A stretch of DNA of 64,000 bases from Richelia sp. SL_2_1 (GCA_012033205.1 JAAUSO010000002.1:52695-116694); one strand, 5' to 3'; shown: positions 47,191 through 57,560, counted from the stretch's first letter. The notes: generated by a model not told the origin, from the sequence alone. Numbers and translations are program-made.

Positions 47191-47895
47191 TTATCTCATT
47201 TGGGTTTCCATCGCTAAAGCAAATTCTCCAAAGTAGCGTTTTATAAAAATATTTTCCCTAAAGGTTATATCAATAATTACAAATAAATCCTCTTCTTCAA
47301 AACCATAATATTCGATATAATTTACCACTGAATCTAAGCCTTCTTCAGCATGACGAATATCGACTTCTGAATGATGATAAAACCATTCCAAACTTGCTCT
47401 TGATAAATGATGATATTGTTCTAAAGCTTTACCAATACGACTTGATAAACGAGAAAGCATCCATTCAAAACAGGTAACTTCCAGAAGGACGCTTAAACCA
47501 AATTCCTTCAAAGTTCCAAACAGGAAAGGTTGCGACATTAACTCTTTCAATTCTTCTTGAAAGCCATTTTCTAATTGCTGTATTATTTCTTGTGTAAATC
47601 CTGCTGAATCAGCTAATTTGTGCAGCAAAGATGGATGAGAAATTCCTTGTTCATCAAGCCCTAATTCCTCCAACATATTATGCTTAATATGAGCAGCAAC
47701 GGTAGGTGGTGCAGCCGAATATAAGAAAGCTAAAATTTGCGGACTTTTAAGGTGAGTTTGGCAAACATTAGCAATAAAATTATCGTAAAAAGCCTTATCT
47801 GCATCACCAAAAATTAAGCATTGAAAAACTTCGGACTCTTCAAAAAATTTTACGTGTTTTGAGTAGCTCGCTTCAATATATTGACGAATATCCAT
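47191..47895 (-). CDS. haem-oxygenase-like diiron oxidase (HDO, iron-containing redox enzyme family)
   Basis: 234 residues, entirely helical. The putative diiron ligands are E77 (NMLEELGLDEQG), H87 (SHPSLLHK), E139 (LLEVTCFE), H175, D179 and H182 (HHSEVDIRH), the E-x9-H / E / H-x3-D-x2-H pattern of the HDO family. Known members oxidatively fragment or desaturate fatty acids and amino acids (UndA, BesC, SznF, CADD). It is the first gene of the minus-strand operon with the enolase-superfamily enzyme and GH3. A second HDO gene lies at 11708. Substrate unknown. The start ATG 47895 opens MDIRQYIEASYSKH. Confidence 0.88.
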   Translation of the reverse strand: MDIRQYIEASYSKHVKFFEESEVFQCLIFGDADKAFYDNFIANVCQTHLKSPQILAFLYSAAPPTVAAHIKHNMLEELGLDEQGISHPSLLHKLADSAGFTQEIIQQLENGFQEELKELMSQPFLFGTLKEFGLSVLLEVTCFEWMLSRLSSRIGKALEQYHHLSRASLEWFYHHSEVDIRHAEEGLDSVVNYIEYYGFEEEDLFVIIDITFRENIFIKRYFGEFALAMETQMR

Positions 47896-48385
47896 ATTTA
47901 TACCTATGATTTAATCGTTTTCTCTATAACTAGTGTTCCCAAAAGTTTGCTCAAAAGTTTATTCAATAATTATTTATGATTCCATGACTCAAGCCTGAAA
48001 AGTATCTACTCGGATTCGGGAATATTCTATTTAGTTAATATCAGAAAAATTACTGAGATTCTAGATATCATGTGTCAGTATCTAGTTTCTGTACAACAAA
48101 CAAAAAATAGATTCAAAATAAAAATGGTTTATATACGTGTTGAGTTGAATTCTGACTAGCAACAATATAATTATTTTTATCAACTAGTTAGATGGCTATT
48201 TTGCTGAGGGATTAATCAAAATTGCATATCTAATCAGTGTTTAAAATGTTGAGGGAAGCTATCAAATTTATCAGATAGCCTTCTAATATAATCAAACCCG
48301 TCCTATTCAGGAAGAGTGTGACAATTATTATACTGTCCACAAAATGATTGACATACTGAAAAGTTTGTTATTTTGCTTTACCAAT
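47896..48385. other. intergenic region upstream of the oxidase/epimerase/GH3 operon
   Basis: About 490 bases, AT-rich, between two minus-strand genes. It should carry the operon promoter. No repeat element, RNA or gene is recognised. Confidence 0.5.
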
Positions 48386-50665
48386 TTACTCCCCATAAAC
48401 CAACACCGGAACTCTCTTAAAACCCGGAGTTCCACAACGCTCTTCAATTTCGGCTCGAAAAATTACGTTCACTTCCGGATAAAACATCACTCCCGCGCCC
48501 TCACGTACTGCTCCATAAATAATTTCGACGTTTTCTAATTTACCAACATTTCCCCGTACTGTAACTCGCTGATGTTGTTTAAAACCTGCTTTTTCAACGT
48601 CATGTTTATTCATCAAAATACAGTTACGATGAGGTATTCCGCGATATTTATCTTCAGTTTGATAAACCACTGTATTATGTTGAGCGTAACTGCGTCCGGT
48701 CATTAATGCAACTACTATTCCTTGAGTACCATCAGCAATGTCAAAGTCTTTGATTTGGGGAAGTTTTAACTGTGGTAATGGTGTCACAAACATTTTAGCT
48801 TTACCGGAGGGTGTGGGAAATTGAGGAGTTTTGAAAATTCGCCCATTAATCGTAAATTCTTCTTGGGTTTCGTCAATCGCGGCTATTTTTTCGTATCCGG
48901 GAATGGTTTGAGCTATCAATTGTCTGACGTATTTGGTATCTTGTAATTTACGCCAATTCACGGGATATTCACCATGTATGCGATAGGCTAATTCAGTTAA
49001 AAAGTCTACTTCTGCAATCAAATCGGCTGTTTTGAGGTGAGTTTCTCCTTCATCATTGAGACGGACAAAGTTGTTACCCGACTCTACAGTAGTTTTATGG
49101 GGATTTTCAAAGCGGTTAAATACGGGAATAATAATCGTATTTTGATTCGCTAATCCGTGGAAATGACCGAGATTTGGTTTTGTTGCCAGATAAATAATAG
49201 TTTCAATTTTATTTAAAGCTCTTTTAACTTTCTCAGAATCGGGATTAGCTGCATATAAATTACCACCAACACAAATCAGCGTATCCACCTTCCCAGCATC
49301 AGCAGCTTCAATTAAAGCATGAGTATCATACCCTTTGACTTTAGAGAGCGATCGCCCTAATAATTTTTCTAATGCTTGTTGAATTTCTTGTTTTAACTGT
49401 ACCGTTACCCCCATTGAACCAAAACCTTGGACGTTGGAATGTCCCCGTATTGGCATGACTCCAGTTCCTTCTTTACCAATGTTACCAGTCATTAAAGCGG
49501 TGTTAACGATACTATAAACGTTATCAACACCATTTTGATGTTGGGTGATACCCATAGCCCAAGCAAATACAACTTTTTGGGAGTTTGTAATTAACTTTGC
49601 AGCAGTTTCAATTTCTGTTTGAGATACACCGCAAGTTGTAGTAATTATTTCCCAAGATGTATTTTCAATATGAGTAATTACCGTTTGCCAATTTTCTGTA
49701 TATGCTTGTAAAAAATCGTGCTGAATCTGACCATTTTCCAACAAAACTTTTTGAATTCCCGTAAATAATGCCACATCGCTACCAGGAATTGGTTGTAAAT
49801 AAATTGAAGCGATATCGGAACCTGTAAACAGTGACTTAACGGGAAAAGCAGGGGAAGCAAATTTAACTAAACCGACTTCCATCATTGGATTAATTACAAT
49901 TACCTTACCACCGCGTTCCCTTAATTTAATCAATTCATTCATCAATCGGGGATGATTATAAGCAGCATTAGAGCCAGCTAAAACAATGCAATCAGATTGT
50001 TTCAAACTTTCCAAACTAACAACAGAAGTACCAGTGCCAATAGTTTGTTTTAAGCCAAAAGTTGAAGGTGCGTGACACAAATCAGAACAATCAGCTAAAT
50101 TATTAGAACCGAGAGTTCTCATCATTAATTGTAGTAAAAATGCAGCTTCATTAGAAGAACGTCCCGAACTATAAGAAGCGACTTTTTCAGGGGTTTTAGT
50201 AAAAGCTTTCTGGGCAATTTGATAAATTTCATTCCAACTAATAGGTTCGTAATACAACTTATCCGAACGTAAAATTACAGGGAAACTCCATCTTCCCAAT
50301 CTATCTGCTTCTCGTGAAGTGAGTTGTTGAAGTTGATTAATACTGTGTTGTTCAAAAAAATGCTGGGGAATTGCGGGTTTAATCTCCGCTGAAATTGACT
50401 CAACACTCTTCATACAGCGCTGTAATTTTTCGCCCTCTTCATTGCTAAAACCACCTTTTTGTCCACCAGTTCCCCAAGCACAAGACAAACAAGCGCTTTT
50501 ATGCAATAAAGTTTGCCACAGTTTAGCTCCTGACGGTGATAAAGTATGTTCAGCCCAATATCCGATTACAGATAAACCTCCACCCATTTCCGGTGTATCT
50601 TGATTATTTATATGATCAAATGGGGGAGTTGGTTGGGGATGAGAATTATTTTGAGTCATATGCAT
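48386..50665 (-). CDS. FdhF/YdeP-like molybdopterin oxidoreductase
   Basis: 759 residues. The N-terminal SACLSCAWGTGGQKGGFSNE matches FdhF/YdeP 'formate-dehydrogenase-like alpha subunit' proteins, with a reduced Cys set. The molybdopterin-binding domains follow: YSSGRSSNEAAFLLQLMMRT, DLCHAPSTFGL, VIVINPMMEVGLVKFASP, NTALMTGNIGKEGTGVMPIR and the C-terminal TGRSYAQHNTVVYQTEDKYR. A bis-MGD cofactor is expected. No FdhD, electron-transfer subunit or cofactor genes adjoin it. The E. coli relative YdeP is linked to acid resistance; the reaction is unknown. The C-terminal part reads GVMFYPEVNVIFRAE. Confidence 0.9.
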   Translation of the reverse strand: MHMTQNNSHPQPTPPFDHINNQDTPEMGGGLSVIGYWAEHTLSPSGAKLWQTLLHKSACLSCAWGTGGQKGGFSNEEGEKLQRCMKSVESISAEIKPAIPQHFFEQHSINQLQQLTSREADRLGRWSFPVILRSDKLYYEPISWNEIYQIAQKAFTKTPEKVASYSSGRSSNEAAFLLQLMMRTLGSNNLADCSDLCHAPSTFGLKQTIGTGTSVVSLESLKQSDCIVLAGSNAAYNHPRLMNELIKLRERGGKVIVINPMMEVGLVKFASPAFPVKSLFTGSDIASIYLQPIPGSDVALFTGIQKVLLENGQIQHDFLQAYTENWQTVITHIENTSWEIITTTCGVSQTEIETAAKLITNSQKVVFAWAMGITQHQNGVDNVYSIVNTALMTGNIGKEGTGVMPIRGHSNVQGFGSMGVTVQLKQEIQQALEKLLGRSLSKVKGYDTHALIEAADAGKVDTLICVGGNLYAANPDSEKVKRALNKIETIIYLATKPNLGHFHGLANQNTIIIPVFNRFENPHKTTVESGNNFVRLNDEGETHLKTADLIAEVDFLTELAYRIHGEYPVNWRKLQDTKYVRQLIAQTIPGYEKIAAIDETQEEFTINGRIFKTPQFPTPSGKAKMFVTPLPQLKLPQIKDFDIADGTQGIVVALMTGRSYAQHNTVVYQTEDKYRGIPHRNCILMNKHDVEKAGFKQHQRVTVRGNVGKLENVEIIYGAVREGAGVMFYPEVNVIFRAEIEERCGTPGFKRVPVLVYGE

Positions 50666-50887
50666 GATTTAACAGCTTCAGATTTATTAATATTGAGTTG
50701 ATGCAAAACGCAAGAGAATAGTATTTTGTAGTTAACACTGATTTAATTTTATCAATAGATTTAGAATTGAAAATATTTATATTTTAGTTGGTAATGGTAA
50801 TATTTTTACTTTCGTAAAGCTACATTTGATGATAAAAAAGTCTTTCATTTGTTAATATCATAATATAACTAAGTTAGGAAAATAACC

Positions 50888-51469
50888 ATGGTCGCAATTC
50901 CCAATTCTCAATATATGACACCCCAGGAATATCTTGACTGGGAAGAACAACAAGCCCTTAAATACGAATACATCAACGGTGAAGTTTTCGCCATGACTGG
51001 GGGAACTGTTAATCATGGAACTATTGGTGCTAATTGTCATTATCAATTAAAAACTCATCTCCGAGGGAGTTCCTGTCGTCCATTTATCTTCGATGTAAAA
51101 TTAGGTGTATCAGAAAATGGTCCTTTTCATTATCCTGATGTCATGGTGAGTTGTGACGAAAGAGATAGAAATGCTCGTAAGGTAATTTATCATCCTTGTT
51201 TAATTGTTGAAGTTCTTTCTCCTAGTACGGAAGGAATAGATAGGGGTAAAAAATTTCAAAATTCCCGTGAAATTTCAACTTTAAAAGAATATGTTTTAAT
51301 TAATGCCGAACAAATGATGGTGGAATGTTTCCGAATCAATGATAAAGGTTTGTGGGAACTTTATACCTATAATCAAGGTGATGAAATTGATTTAATTAGC
51401 GTTGATTTTAAATTTCCCATTGATTTACTTTACGAAGATGTAATATTGGAAAATTTAGAGCAATCATAA
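50888..51469 (+). CDS. Uma2 family endonuclease-like protein
   Basis: 193 residues. MTPQEYLDWEEQQALKYEYI and NGEVFAMTGGTVNHG open the fold typical of the Uma2 (DUF820) family. The PD-(D/E)XK-like core is HYPDVMVSCDERD followed by PCLIVEVLSPSTEGIDRGKK. The family is heavily expanded in filamentous cyanobacteria, and its biological role is unknown. Monocistronic, ATG at 50888. It is often a mobile or accessory gene. Confidence 0.92.
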   Translation: MVAIPNSQYMTPQEYLDWEEQQALKYEYINGEVFAMTGGTVNHGTIGANCHYQLKTHLRGSSCRPFIFDVKLGVSENGPFHYPDVMVSCDERDRNARKVIYHPCLIVEVLSPSTEGIDRGKKFQNSREISTLKEYVLINAEQMMVECFRINDKGLWELYTYNQGDEIDLISVDFKFPIDLLYEDVILENLEQS

Positions 51470-51510
51470 TCATTAATGACCACGGATTGATTCATGATTA
51501 CACTGATTTC

Positions 51511-51572
51511 ACGGATTTAATTACCCATTCCCAATTCCCAATTACCAATTCCCAATTCCCAATACTCCATTT
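51511..51572. repeat. CCAATTC heptamer tract
   Basis: ACCCATTCCCAATTCCCAAT and similar heptamers directly upstream of mtnP. The sequence TTCACGGATTTAATTACCCA before it is shared with 40780-40800. Confidence 0.85.
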
Positions 51573-51618
51573 CCTAGTACAATAACCACGACGCGATCGC
51601 AATTTATCAGAAATCATC

Positions 51619-52491
51619 ATGGTACAGACTCAAATTGGGGTGATTGGTGGCAGTGGTTTATACAAAATGGATGCCCTCAAAGATATTGAAGAAATCGAGT
51701 TAGATACACCTTTTGGTAAACCTTCTGATGCTTTGATAGTTGGAAAATTAGAAGATACTAAAGTCGTTTTTTTACCGAGACATAACCGTAATCATACGCT
51801 ACTACCTTCAGAATTACCATTTCGCGCTAATATCTACGCCATGAAGCAGTTGGGTGTAAAATATATTATCTCAGCTTCTGCGGTGGGTTCATTAAAGGCA
51901 GAAGTTAAACCGTTAGATATGGTAGTACCAGATCAATTCATCGATCGCACCAAAAATCGAATTGCGACATTTTTCGGTGAAGGAATTGTGGCACATATCA
52001 CATTTGGTGATCCAGTTTGCCATAATTTAGCTGGAGTTTTAGCCGATGCCATTGATTCGCTGAATCTTCCCGATGTTATTTTACATCGTGGTGGGACTTA
52101 TGTGTGTATGGAAGGTCCGGCTTTTTCCACAAAAGCGGAATCACACCTTTATCGTAGTTGGGATGCAACAGTGATTGGGATGACGAATTTAACCGAAGCC
52201 AAGTTAGCACGGGAAGCGGAAATTGCTTATGCAACTTTGGCTTTAGCAACAGATTACGATTGCTGGCATCCCGATCATGATAGTGTAACGGTAGAGATGG
52301 TAGTTGCTAATTTACAGAAAAATGCCGTCAACGCCCAAAAAGTAATTCAAGAAACCGTGCGACGTTTGAATGAAAATCCACCAGAAAGCGATGCACATTC
52401 AGCTTTAAAATATGCAATTTTAACACCTTTGGATAAAGTACCAGCAAAAACCAAAGAAAAATTAGGATTATTATTGCAAAAATATTTGTAG
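51619..52491 (+). CDS. mtnP: S-methyl-5'-thioadenosine phosphorylase
   Basis: 290 residues. It cleaves 5'-methylthioadenosine with phosphate, the first step of the methionine salvage pathway. The phosphate-binding [31 protein letters not shown], and the substrate-binding [15 protein letters not shown] and [19 protein letters not shown] with TDYDCW are all present, as in the trimeric MTAP family. Full length. A HIP1-like GCGATCGC lies just upstream of the ATG. No other salvage genes adjoin it. Confidence 0.96.
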   Translation: MVQTQIGVIGGSGLYKMDALKDIEEIELDTPFGKPSDALIVGKLEDTKVVFLPRHNRNHTLLPSELPFRANIYAMKQLGVKYIISASAVGSLKAEVKPLDMVVPDQFIDRTKNRIATFFGEGIVAHITFGDPVCHNLAGVLADAIDSLNLPDVILHRGGTYVCMEGPAFSTKAESHLYRSWDATVIGMTNLTEAKLAREAEIAYATLALATDYDCWHPDHDSVTVEMVVANLQKNAVNAQKVIQETVRRLNENPPESDAHSALKYAILTPLDKVPAKTKEKLGLLLQKYL

Positions 52492-52501
52492 AAATCTAAA
52501 A

Positions 52502-52522
52502 AGACGTTGCACTGCAACGTCT
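52502..52522. terminator. AGACGTTGCA hairpin between convergent genes
   Basis: A perfect 10-bp inverted repeat with a one-base loop between mtnP (plus) and the caspase-like gene (minus). It is a member of the GAGACGT hairpin family and may end both transcripts. Confidence 0.55.
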
Positions 52523-52542
52523 CTAGATTCACTGTCAGACAA

Positions 52543-54770
52543 TTAAACTACTCGAAATACAAAGTTAAAACTTGTCCAATGATTAACATCCCACACCCAA
52601 GAATCAGCAGGGAAATTTTGTGTTTCGGTTTGCTTTGCACTCGCTTGATTCAAATCTTGTAAAACAGAAGAAGCTACTTCTAAAGGATTTAATAAAGGTG
52701 AAATACGATGACTGTCTCCTGTAGAATGCTTACCTTCTTGGAGCGCTTTGAAGGTGCGGATAAATGGTGAAGTGCTAATAATAATTTGAGTTTCGCACCA
52801 AAAACTAGGTCCAGAAATCACCCATTCAAAACCAATATTACTGTTTGGTACTATTAAGCTTTCTCCTGGAGAAATAAGCACTTGTTGAAGTTCGGGTTTA
52901 CTATTCGTTTCTGCCGATTCCTTATCTTTATACCAAGGATAAAGAGCAATTGGATTTTTGCTATTATTTAATCCCACTAATATGAGATATAATGGTCTGT
53001 CTCCAGTATTTTCTAATCGGTAGCGGATTTTATTACCAGTCGAGACTGTCGGAATTCCTGGGGAAGACAGATCATCATTTGTTTTTTGCTCAATTCCATA
53101 CCCAATGCTCGTCTTGTTTGACGTTGCATTATGATACTGGGTGTCTTTTTGTTATCAACTATTTCTAAAGTTGCTTTAACGCTCAAACCTGAAGAACCTT
53201 CGTTTTGAGTTAGCTTCCACAATTTAGCAGCTAAAAGGGTTTTCAGCTTGGGTGCTAAGCGATAAACTGCGACTTTTAAGGCTTCTCCTTCTTCCCCAAG
53301 AGTGTCAGGGATTAATTCTCCTCCCAAGGTGAATAAACCATAGCGACTTGAAGACATTCCCATTAAACTATTTGCTTCTACTTGAGGAATTTCTGTATTT
53401 GGCAGTTTTGCAAATAAATAATCGGCTGATTGTTCCCCCGCAATTACCGTCAAAACCCTCTCAATCGAAGCAAAAGCACTTGTTGCATCAACTCGCTCGA
53501 TTCTTTCTAAACTCACGTCATCAAGGGCAATTTTTAAATTAATATCTTTGGGTAAAACTCGCACTGTCTCCCGCACAAGTTGTCCGATTTGGGGAGTTAT
53601 TTGGTTATCGTTTAACTGTTTGACTGTGGCTTTCGCTTTCAATCCGTTGCGACTACGCAATACTAAAGTTGTAGTTGCAGGAGATGCTGGATTATAAAAA
53701 CTAAATCGCGAATTGACTCCGTAATATTCCAGCAATTGCGGTGGTATTCCTCCCAACCACAATTGAACAGTTTTACCGTCACTTTCTACAGCCGTGACAG
53801 CACCTTCTCCTCCCAAAACACTATCTGAAAGTAAATTCTCTGTAATTAAAACTTTGCTTTGATTTTTATTCCCCAGTAAAAATGGTTCTTGGAAGCTACC
53901 CAAAGACAGCATAGAACTTCCAACACGAGATAAACTTGTTTGAATTGTGTTTGCGGAAGTCGTTTCCCAAAGATACTGAGTTAAAGCGTAGGTAAACAAC
54001 CCAGCACTAAAGTCAGGAAATACGATTTCTTTAGCTAAATCTTTTGAGTTGAAATTAGATGCAAGCAAAATACTCAGTTTCTCAGGAGCTATTTTCTTCG
54101 TGAGTTGCTTTTGAAACTCGATTTCTTCAGCTAAAAACTGGGGTTCTAAAGATGTGTTCCAAGAACGGATTTTACACCCAATCGGTTGCGAAATCGTTGA
54201 TTGATTGTAGTTGTAATAACTGGTGTCCAAAATTGCTGTAACACGCTCGCTAGCTAATGACTGCATCATCAGCAATAGAGTGTCTTCTAATAAATAATTA
54301 GCAAAATTAGCAACTTTTTCGTCTTCTTTAATAACTGAATTCCCATCGACGGGAATCAAAGCATTTTCGATGCCACCGAGCAAACTTTTAATCTTAATCC
54401 GACTACCGTAACCGCTGAAGTGAAAGACAACCACATCACCAGGTTTGGCTTGCTTGACAAGATGCTCCAGAAATGCATTTTCAATACCTTCTCTAGTTGC
54501 TTGCTTGTTTGTTAAAGAAAGAATATCTGACGGTTGGAAGCCAAAGCGATAAATTAAAAGTTCCCTTTGCATCTCCACATCCGTCAAACAACCTTTAAGG
54601 GTGGGAATTTGCGGATATTGATTAATGCCCACCAATAACGCTAATTTGCGTGGTGTCGAGTCAGCTAATGCCTGTTGGAGGCGACCAACTTTTGTCCACC
54701 ACTGCAATTCGCTAATTCCCAATACCGCCAAAATCGAGCCAATTCGTTGTAAAAAGATTCGCCGCTTCAT
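52543..54770 (-). pseudogene. Tyr/Ser-type pseudo-orthocaspase with twin-arginine-like signal, frameshifted
   Basis: I start at ATG 54770 (MKRRIFLQRIGSILAVLGI), a twin-arginine-type signal behind GAGGGG. The caspase p20 fold follows: LALLVGINQYPQIPTLKGCL, GDVVVFHFSGYGSR and VTAILDTSYYNYNQ. The catalytic His of SGHG is Tyr121 here, and the catalytic Cys is replaced by Ser184, the 'YS' non-catalytic variant known among cyanobacterial orthocaspases. The first frame ends after CLPQEFRQSRLVIKSATD. The other frame carries the true continuation (DDLSSPGIPTVSTGNKIRYR, later ALYPWYKD) to 52543. One extra A in the A6 run complementary to 53082-53087 would fuse both parts, giving about 742 residues. Confidence 0.83.
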
Positions 54771-54919
54771 AAGTCTACCCCTCAACCCTCAACTCCTCAG
54801 CTATCAGATTAAAGGGCTGAATTGGATTATGTAAAGCTATAGCTTATACGGTTTTTAAAGCAAAATAACCATTAACTCGAAACAAGGAGTTGTAAACAAT
54901 GTATTTATTGCAAATTACA

Positions 54920-56098
54920 TTAAGCCTCAATGAGGATTCGCATGGCACGTACTAACTCCGCTGCAACCTCTGGGCGAGAAAATTCTGGGGGTGGTGATTC
55001 TCCCCGACGTAACATTTCTCGTACTTTGGTTCCCGAAAGGTGAATTCGTTCTTCCGGTTTGCTAGGACTAGTTTTTGAAGTTGCCATTTGCTTGGTGCGG
55101 GTGCAATAGAAAGCGTGTTCAAACTTCATCGGGATAATTCCTAATTCTCCCGGTTCAAACTCATCAAAGATATGCTGTGCGTCGTAAGTACCGTAGTAGT
55201 CACCCACCCCAGCATGATCTCGTCCTACAATAAAGTGAGTACAGCCGTAGTTCTTACGAACCAAAGCATGAAAAATCGCTTCACGAGGACCAGCATAACG
55301 CATTGCAGCCGGATTAATTGCTAATATTACCCTATCATCTGGATAATAATTTTCCAATAAAATTTCGTAACAGCGCATCCGCACATCAGCGGGGATATCA
55401 TCTGACTTGGTTGCTCCCACCAAAGGATGCAAAAATAAACCATCTACGGTTTCTAAAGCGCATTTCTGAATATATTCGTGAGCGCGGTGTATGGGGTTGC
55501 GAGTTTGAAAGCCCACAATAGTTTTCCAACCTTTCTCCCTAAACATTTGTCGAGATGCAGCTGGATCAATTTGATATTTAGGAAATTGTGGATGGGAACT
55601 GCGTTCTAACAACCATATATCACCGGCAATATTTACCGAACCTTGGTTGTAAACTACATTCACACCAGGATGCTTATCTTCGTCGGTACGATAAACATTA
55701 ATTGCTTCTAGTTTTTTATCATAATCATATTTTTCCGCTAATTCTAATACCCCAATAAATTCACCATTGGAGTTATCTAAACGGATTAAATCCCCAACTT
55801 TGAGAGAACTAGCAATTTCCTCGTTAACTGAAAGCGTAATTGGAATCGACCAAGCAATTCCATTTGCTAATCGCATTTGAGAAACTACACAATTATAGTC
55901 CGACTGATTCATAAAACCAGTCAACGGACTAAAACCCCCAATCGCAATCATTTCTAAATCAGAAACAGCCCGCTCGTCAAGTTCTACCCGCACTAAGGTG
56001 TCAGCCTTGGAAAGAAATTCTTGTTTTTGTTCAGGTGAAGCGATGCGATTTACCAATTTTCCGCCGTGTGCGGCAATGGCATCGAGATGATTACTCAA
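54920..56098 (-). CDS. sat: sulfate adenylyltransferase (ATP sulfurylase)
   Basis: 392 residues, the usual length for the monofunctional bacterial/cyanobacterial type. It activates sulfate with ATP to adenosine 5'-phosphosulfate, the first step of sulfate assimilation. The active-site motifs are [35 protein letters not shown] and [16 protein letters not shown]. No APS-kinase domain follows. It stands alone. ATG 56098 opens [19 protein letters not shown]. Confidence 0.97.
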   Translation of the reverse strand: MSNHLDAIAAHGGKLVNRIASPEQKQEFLSKADTLVRVELDERAVSDLEMIAIGGFSPLTGFMNQSDYNCVVSQMRLANGIAWSIPITLSVNEEIASSLKVGDLIRLDNSNGEFIGVLELAEKYDYDKKLEAINVYRTDEDKHPGVNVVYNQGSVNIAGDIWLLERSSHPQFPKYQIDPAASRQMFREKGWKTIVGFQTRNPIHRAHEYIQKCALETVDGLFLHPLVGATKSDDIPADVRMRCYEILLENYYPDDRVILAINPAAMRYAGPREAIFHALVRKNYGCTHFIVGRDHAGVGDYYGTYDAQHIFDEFEPGELGIIPMKFEHAFYCTRTKQMATSKTSPSKPEERIHLSGTKVREMLRRGESPPPEFSRPEVAAELVRAMRILIEA

Positions 56099-56234
56099 TG
56101 TATCTCCTTACTTATAACTGCAACTTTTTTTGCTATGTATAACTTACCAAGAAATGGTTATATCTACGCGCATTTCGGGAAATATTAGACGGTATGGGCT
56201 GTTGTGAGTACCCCGCGATTGGTGCAGAGTGCTA

Positions 56235-56627
56235 TTAATTCTCTTTTCGATAACGCATTTTCTTTCTAACTTGTTCGGGAGATAATCCAAGTTCAGCGCC
56301 GATTGTCGCTTCTAGGTGTGGTATATGTGTTGTTGCTAAGATAATTTCAGATTGTCTATATACTTTACTTAGTCTCATGATTTTTACTGAGGAAATGCCT
56401 TTTTTTGGATAAATTTCTACTTTGATAAATGCTATTTTCTTGTCGTAATCTGGCTGAGTGGTTTGTAACTCAATCATGTTTTTTGATGGACTTGTTAAAC
56501 TGTGCTGAGTTAACCATCCACCAACAACCCAAAAACTGATTCCTAATATTGGTAAAGGTAGCCAAAATTCTATTCCTAAAGATTTAAGGAATTTTAACCA
56601 TTGAGGAGAAAGATTTCTGGAAGTCAT
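56235..56627 (-). CDS. membrane-anchored hypothetical protein
   Basis: 130 residues with one hydrophobic span (about 20-40, FWLPLPILGISFWVVGGWL). After it comes a soluble domain with KIAFIKVEIYPKKGISSVKI, and a C-terminal helix EAELGLSPEQVRKKMRYR-like (LEATIGAELGLSPEQV). I know no function; small proteins of this form are common in filamentous cyanobacteria. It is divergent from rppA. The repeat ATTTTGGATTTTAG starts six bases upstream of the ATG. Confidence 0.65.
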   Translation of the reverse strand: MTSRNLSPQWLKFLKSLGIEFWLPLPILGISFWVVGGWLTQHSLTSPSKNMIELQTTQPDYDKKIAFIKVEIYPKKGISSVKIMRLSKVYRQSEIILATTHIPHLEATIGAELGLSPEQVRKKMRYRKEN

Positions 56628-56708
56628 CGGATTTTGGATTTTAGATTTTAGATTTTGGATTGTAATTAACCGGAATGCACTAGTAGTCCATTTTATTAGT
56701 TTTTATGA

Positions 56709-56761
56709 GTTTGTAGTTGCGATTTATCGCTCCAATTGAGGGCTAAAGCCCAACTACAAAC
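56709..56761. repeat. GTTTGTAGTTG/CAACTACAAAC inverted repeat
   Basis: GTTTGTAGTTG and CAACTACAAAC are perfect arms, with GGGCTAAAGCCC as an inner palindrome. It lies in the divergent region between the membrane protein and rppA. It is a common dispersed repeat rather than a likely operator. Confidence 0.7.
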
Positions 56762-56827
56762 ATTAACCAAACAAGATACTGTCACAATTGCAATAAATGA
56801 CAACAAGTAACAATAAAAGTGCGACTT

Positions 56828-57502
56828 ATGGTAATTCTCCTTGTAGAAGACGATACGAGACAGTTGGAGCCATTACACGCGGCTTTATCAGCAGTAGGAC
56901 ATATTGTTGATGCGGTGGAAGATGGTGATACGGCACAGTGGCTAATTACTCAAAAAGAATATGACTTGTTAATTCTAGACTGGATGTTACCGAAAGTTAG
57001 CGGTGTCACATTATGTCATCAGTATAGACAAGCGGGAAAAACGGCTCCGGTATTGATGCTGACTGCAAAAGACACTACCAGTGATAAAGTAACCGGCTTA
57101 GATGCTGGTGCCGATGATTACTTAGTTAAACCAGTAGACGTAATCGAATTATTAGCAAGAGTGCGAGCATTAGGAAGGCGATCGCCACTTTGGCAAGGTG
57201 ATATTCTCAAGGTGGGGGATTTAGAATTGCATCTAAATACTTTGACATTGATGCGAGAAGAAACAACAGCGAAACTATCAACTCGCGAATTTCAATTAAT
57301 GGAATATTTAATGCGTCATCCCAATCAAGTTTTGTCACGGGAACAAATAGAAGATACCCTTTGGGAATGGGGAACTCAACCAGAAAGTAATGCTGTAACA
57401 ACATTGGTAAGAAGAGTCAGACAGCGTTTAGAATCAGTAGGTGCAAAGGATTGTTTGGAAACAATTTACGGTATGGGTTATCGATTGAATGCACCGAAGT
57501 GA
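56828..57502 (+). CDS. rppA: OmpR/PhoB-type response regulator, RppA-like
   Basis: 224 residues from ATG 56828; a GTG three codons upstream is an alternative. The receiver domain has the acidic pocket VEDDTRQ (E7, D8, D9), phospho-acceptor D51 (LILDWMLP), T in MLTAKDT, and K in DDYLVKPVD. The C-terminal winged helix has LSTREFQLMEYLMRHPNQ and the recognition helix NAVTTLVRRVRQRLE. The length and the partner kinase downstream fit RppA of the cyanobacterial RppA/RppB system, known from photosynthesis-gene and metal regulation. Direct-repeat motifs upstream of hhoA (59029, 59252) are possible targets. Confidence 0.85.
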   Translation: MVILLVEDDTRQLEPLHAALSAVGHIVDAVEDGDTAQWLITQKEYDLLILDWMLPKVSGVTLCHQYRQAGKTAPVLMLTAKDTTSDKVTGLDAGADDYLVKPVDVIELLARVRALGRRSPLWQGDILKVGDLELHLNTLTLMREETTAKLSTREFQLMEYLMRHPNQVLSREQIEDTLWEWGTQPESNAVTTLVRRVRQRLESVGAKDCLETIYGMGYRLNAPK

Positions 57503-57560
57503 GATGGAATGATTGGGAAGGAGACAAGAAAATAATCGAAAATGGAAAATTTTTAACTCT

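Noticed and set aside
52543..52977. Stand-alone 144-residue hypothetical gene
   Set aside because: The frame is open further upstream and reads as the C-terminal domain of the orthocaspase; it is the same gene after a frameshift.
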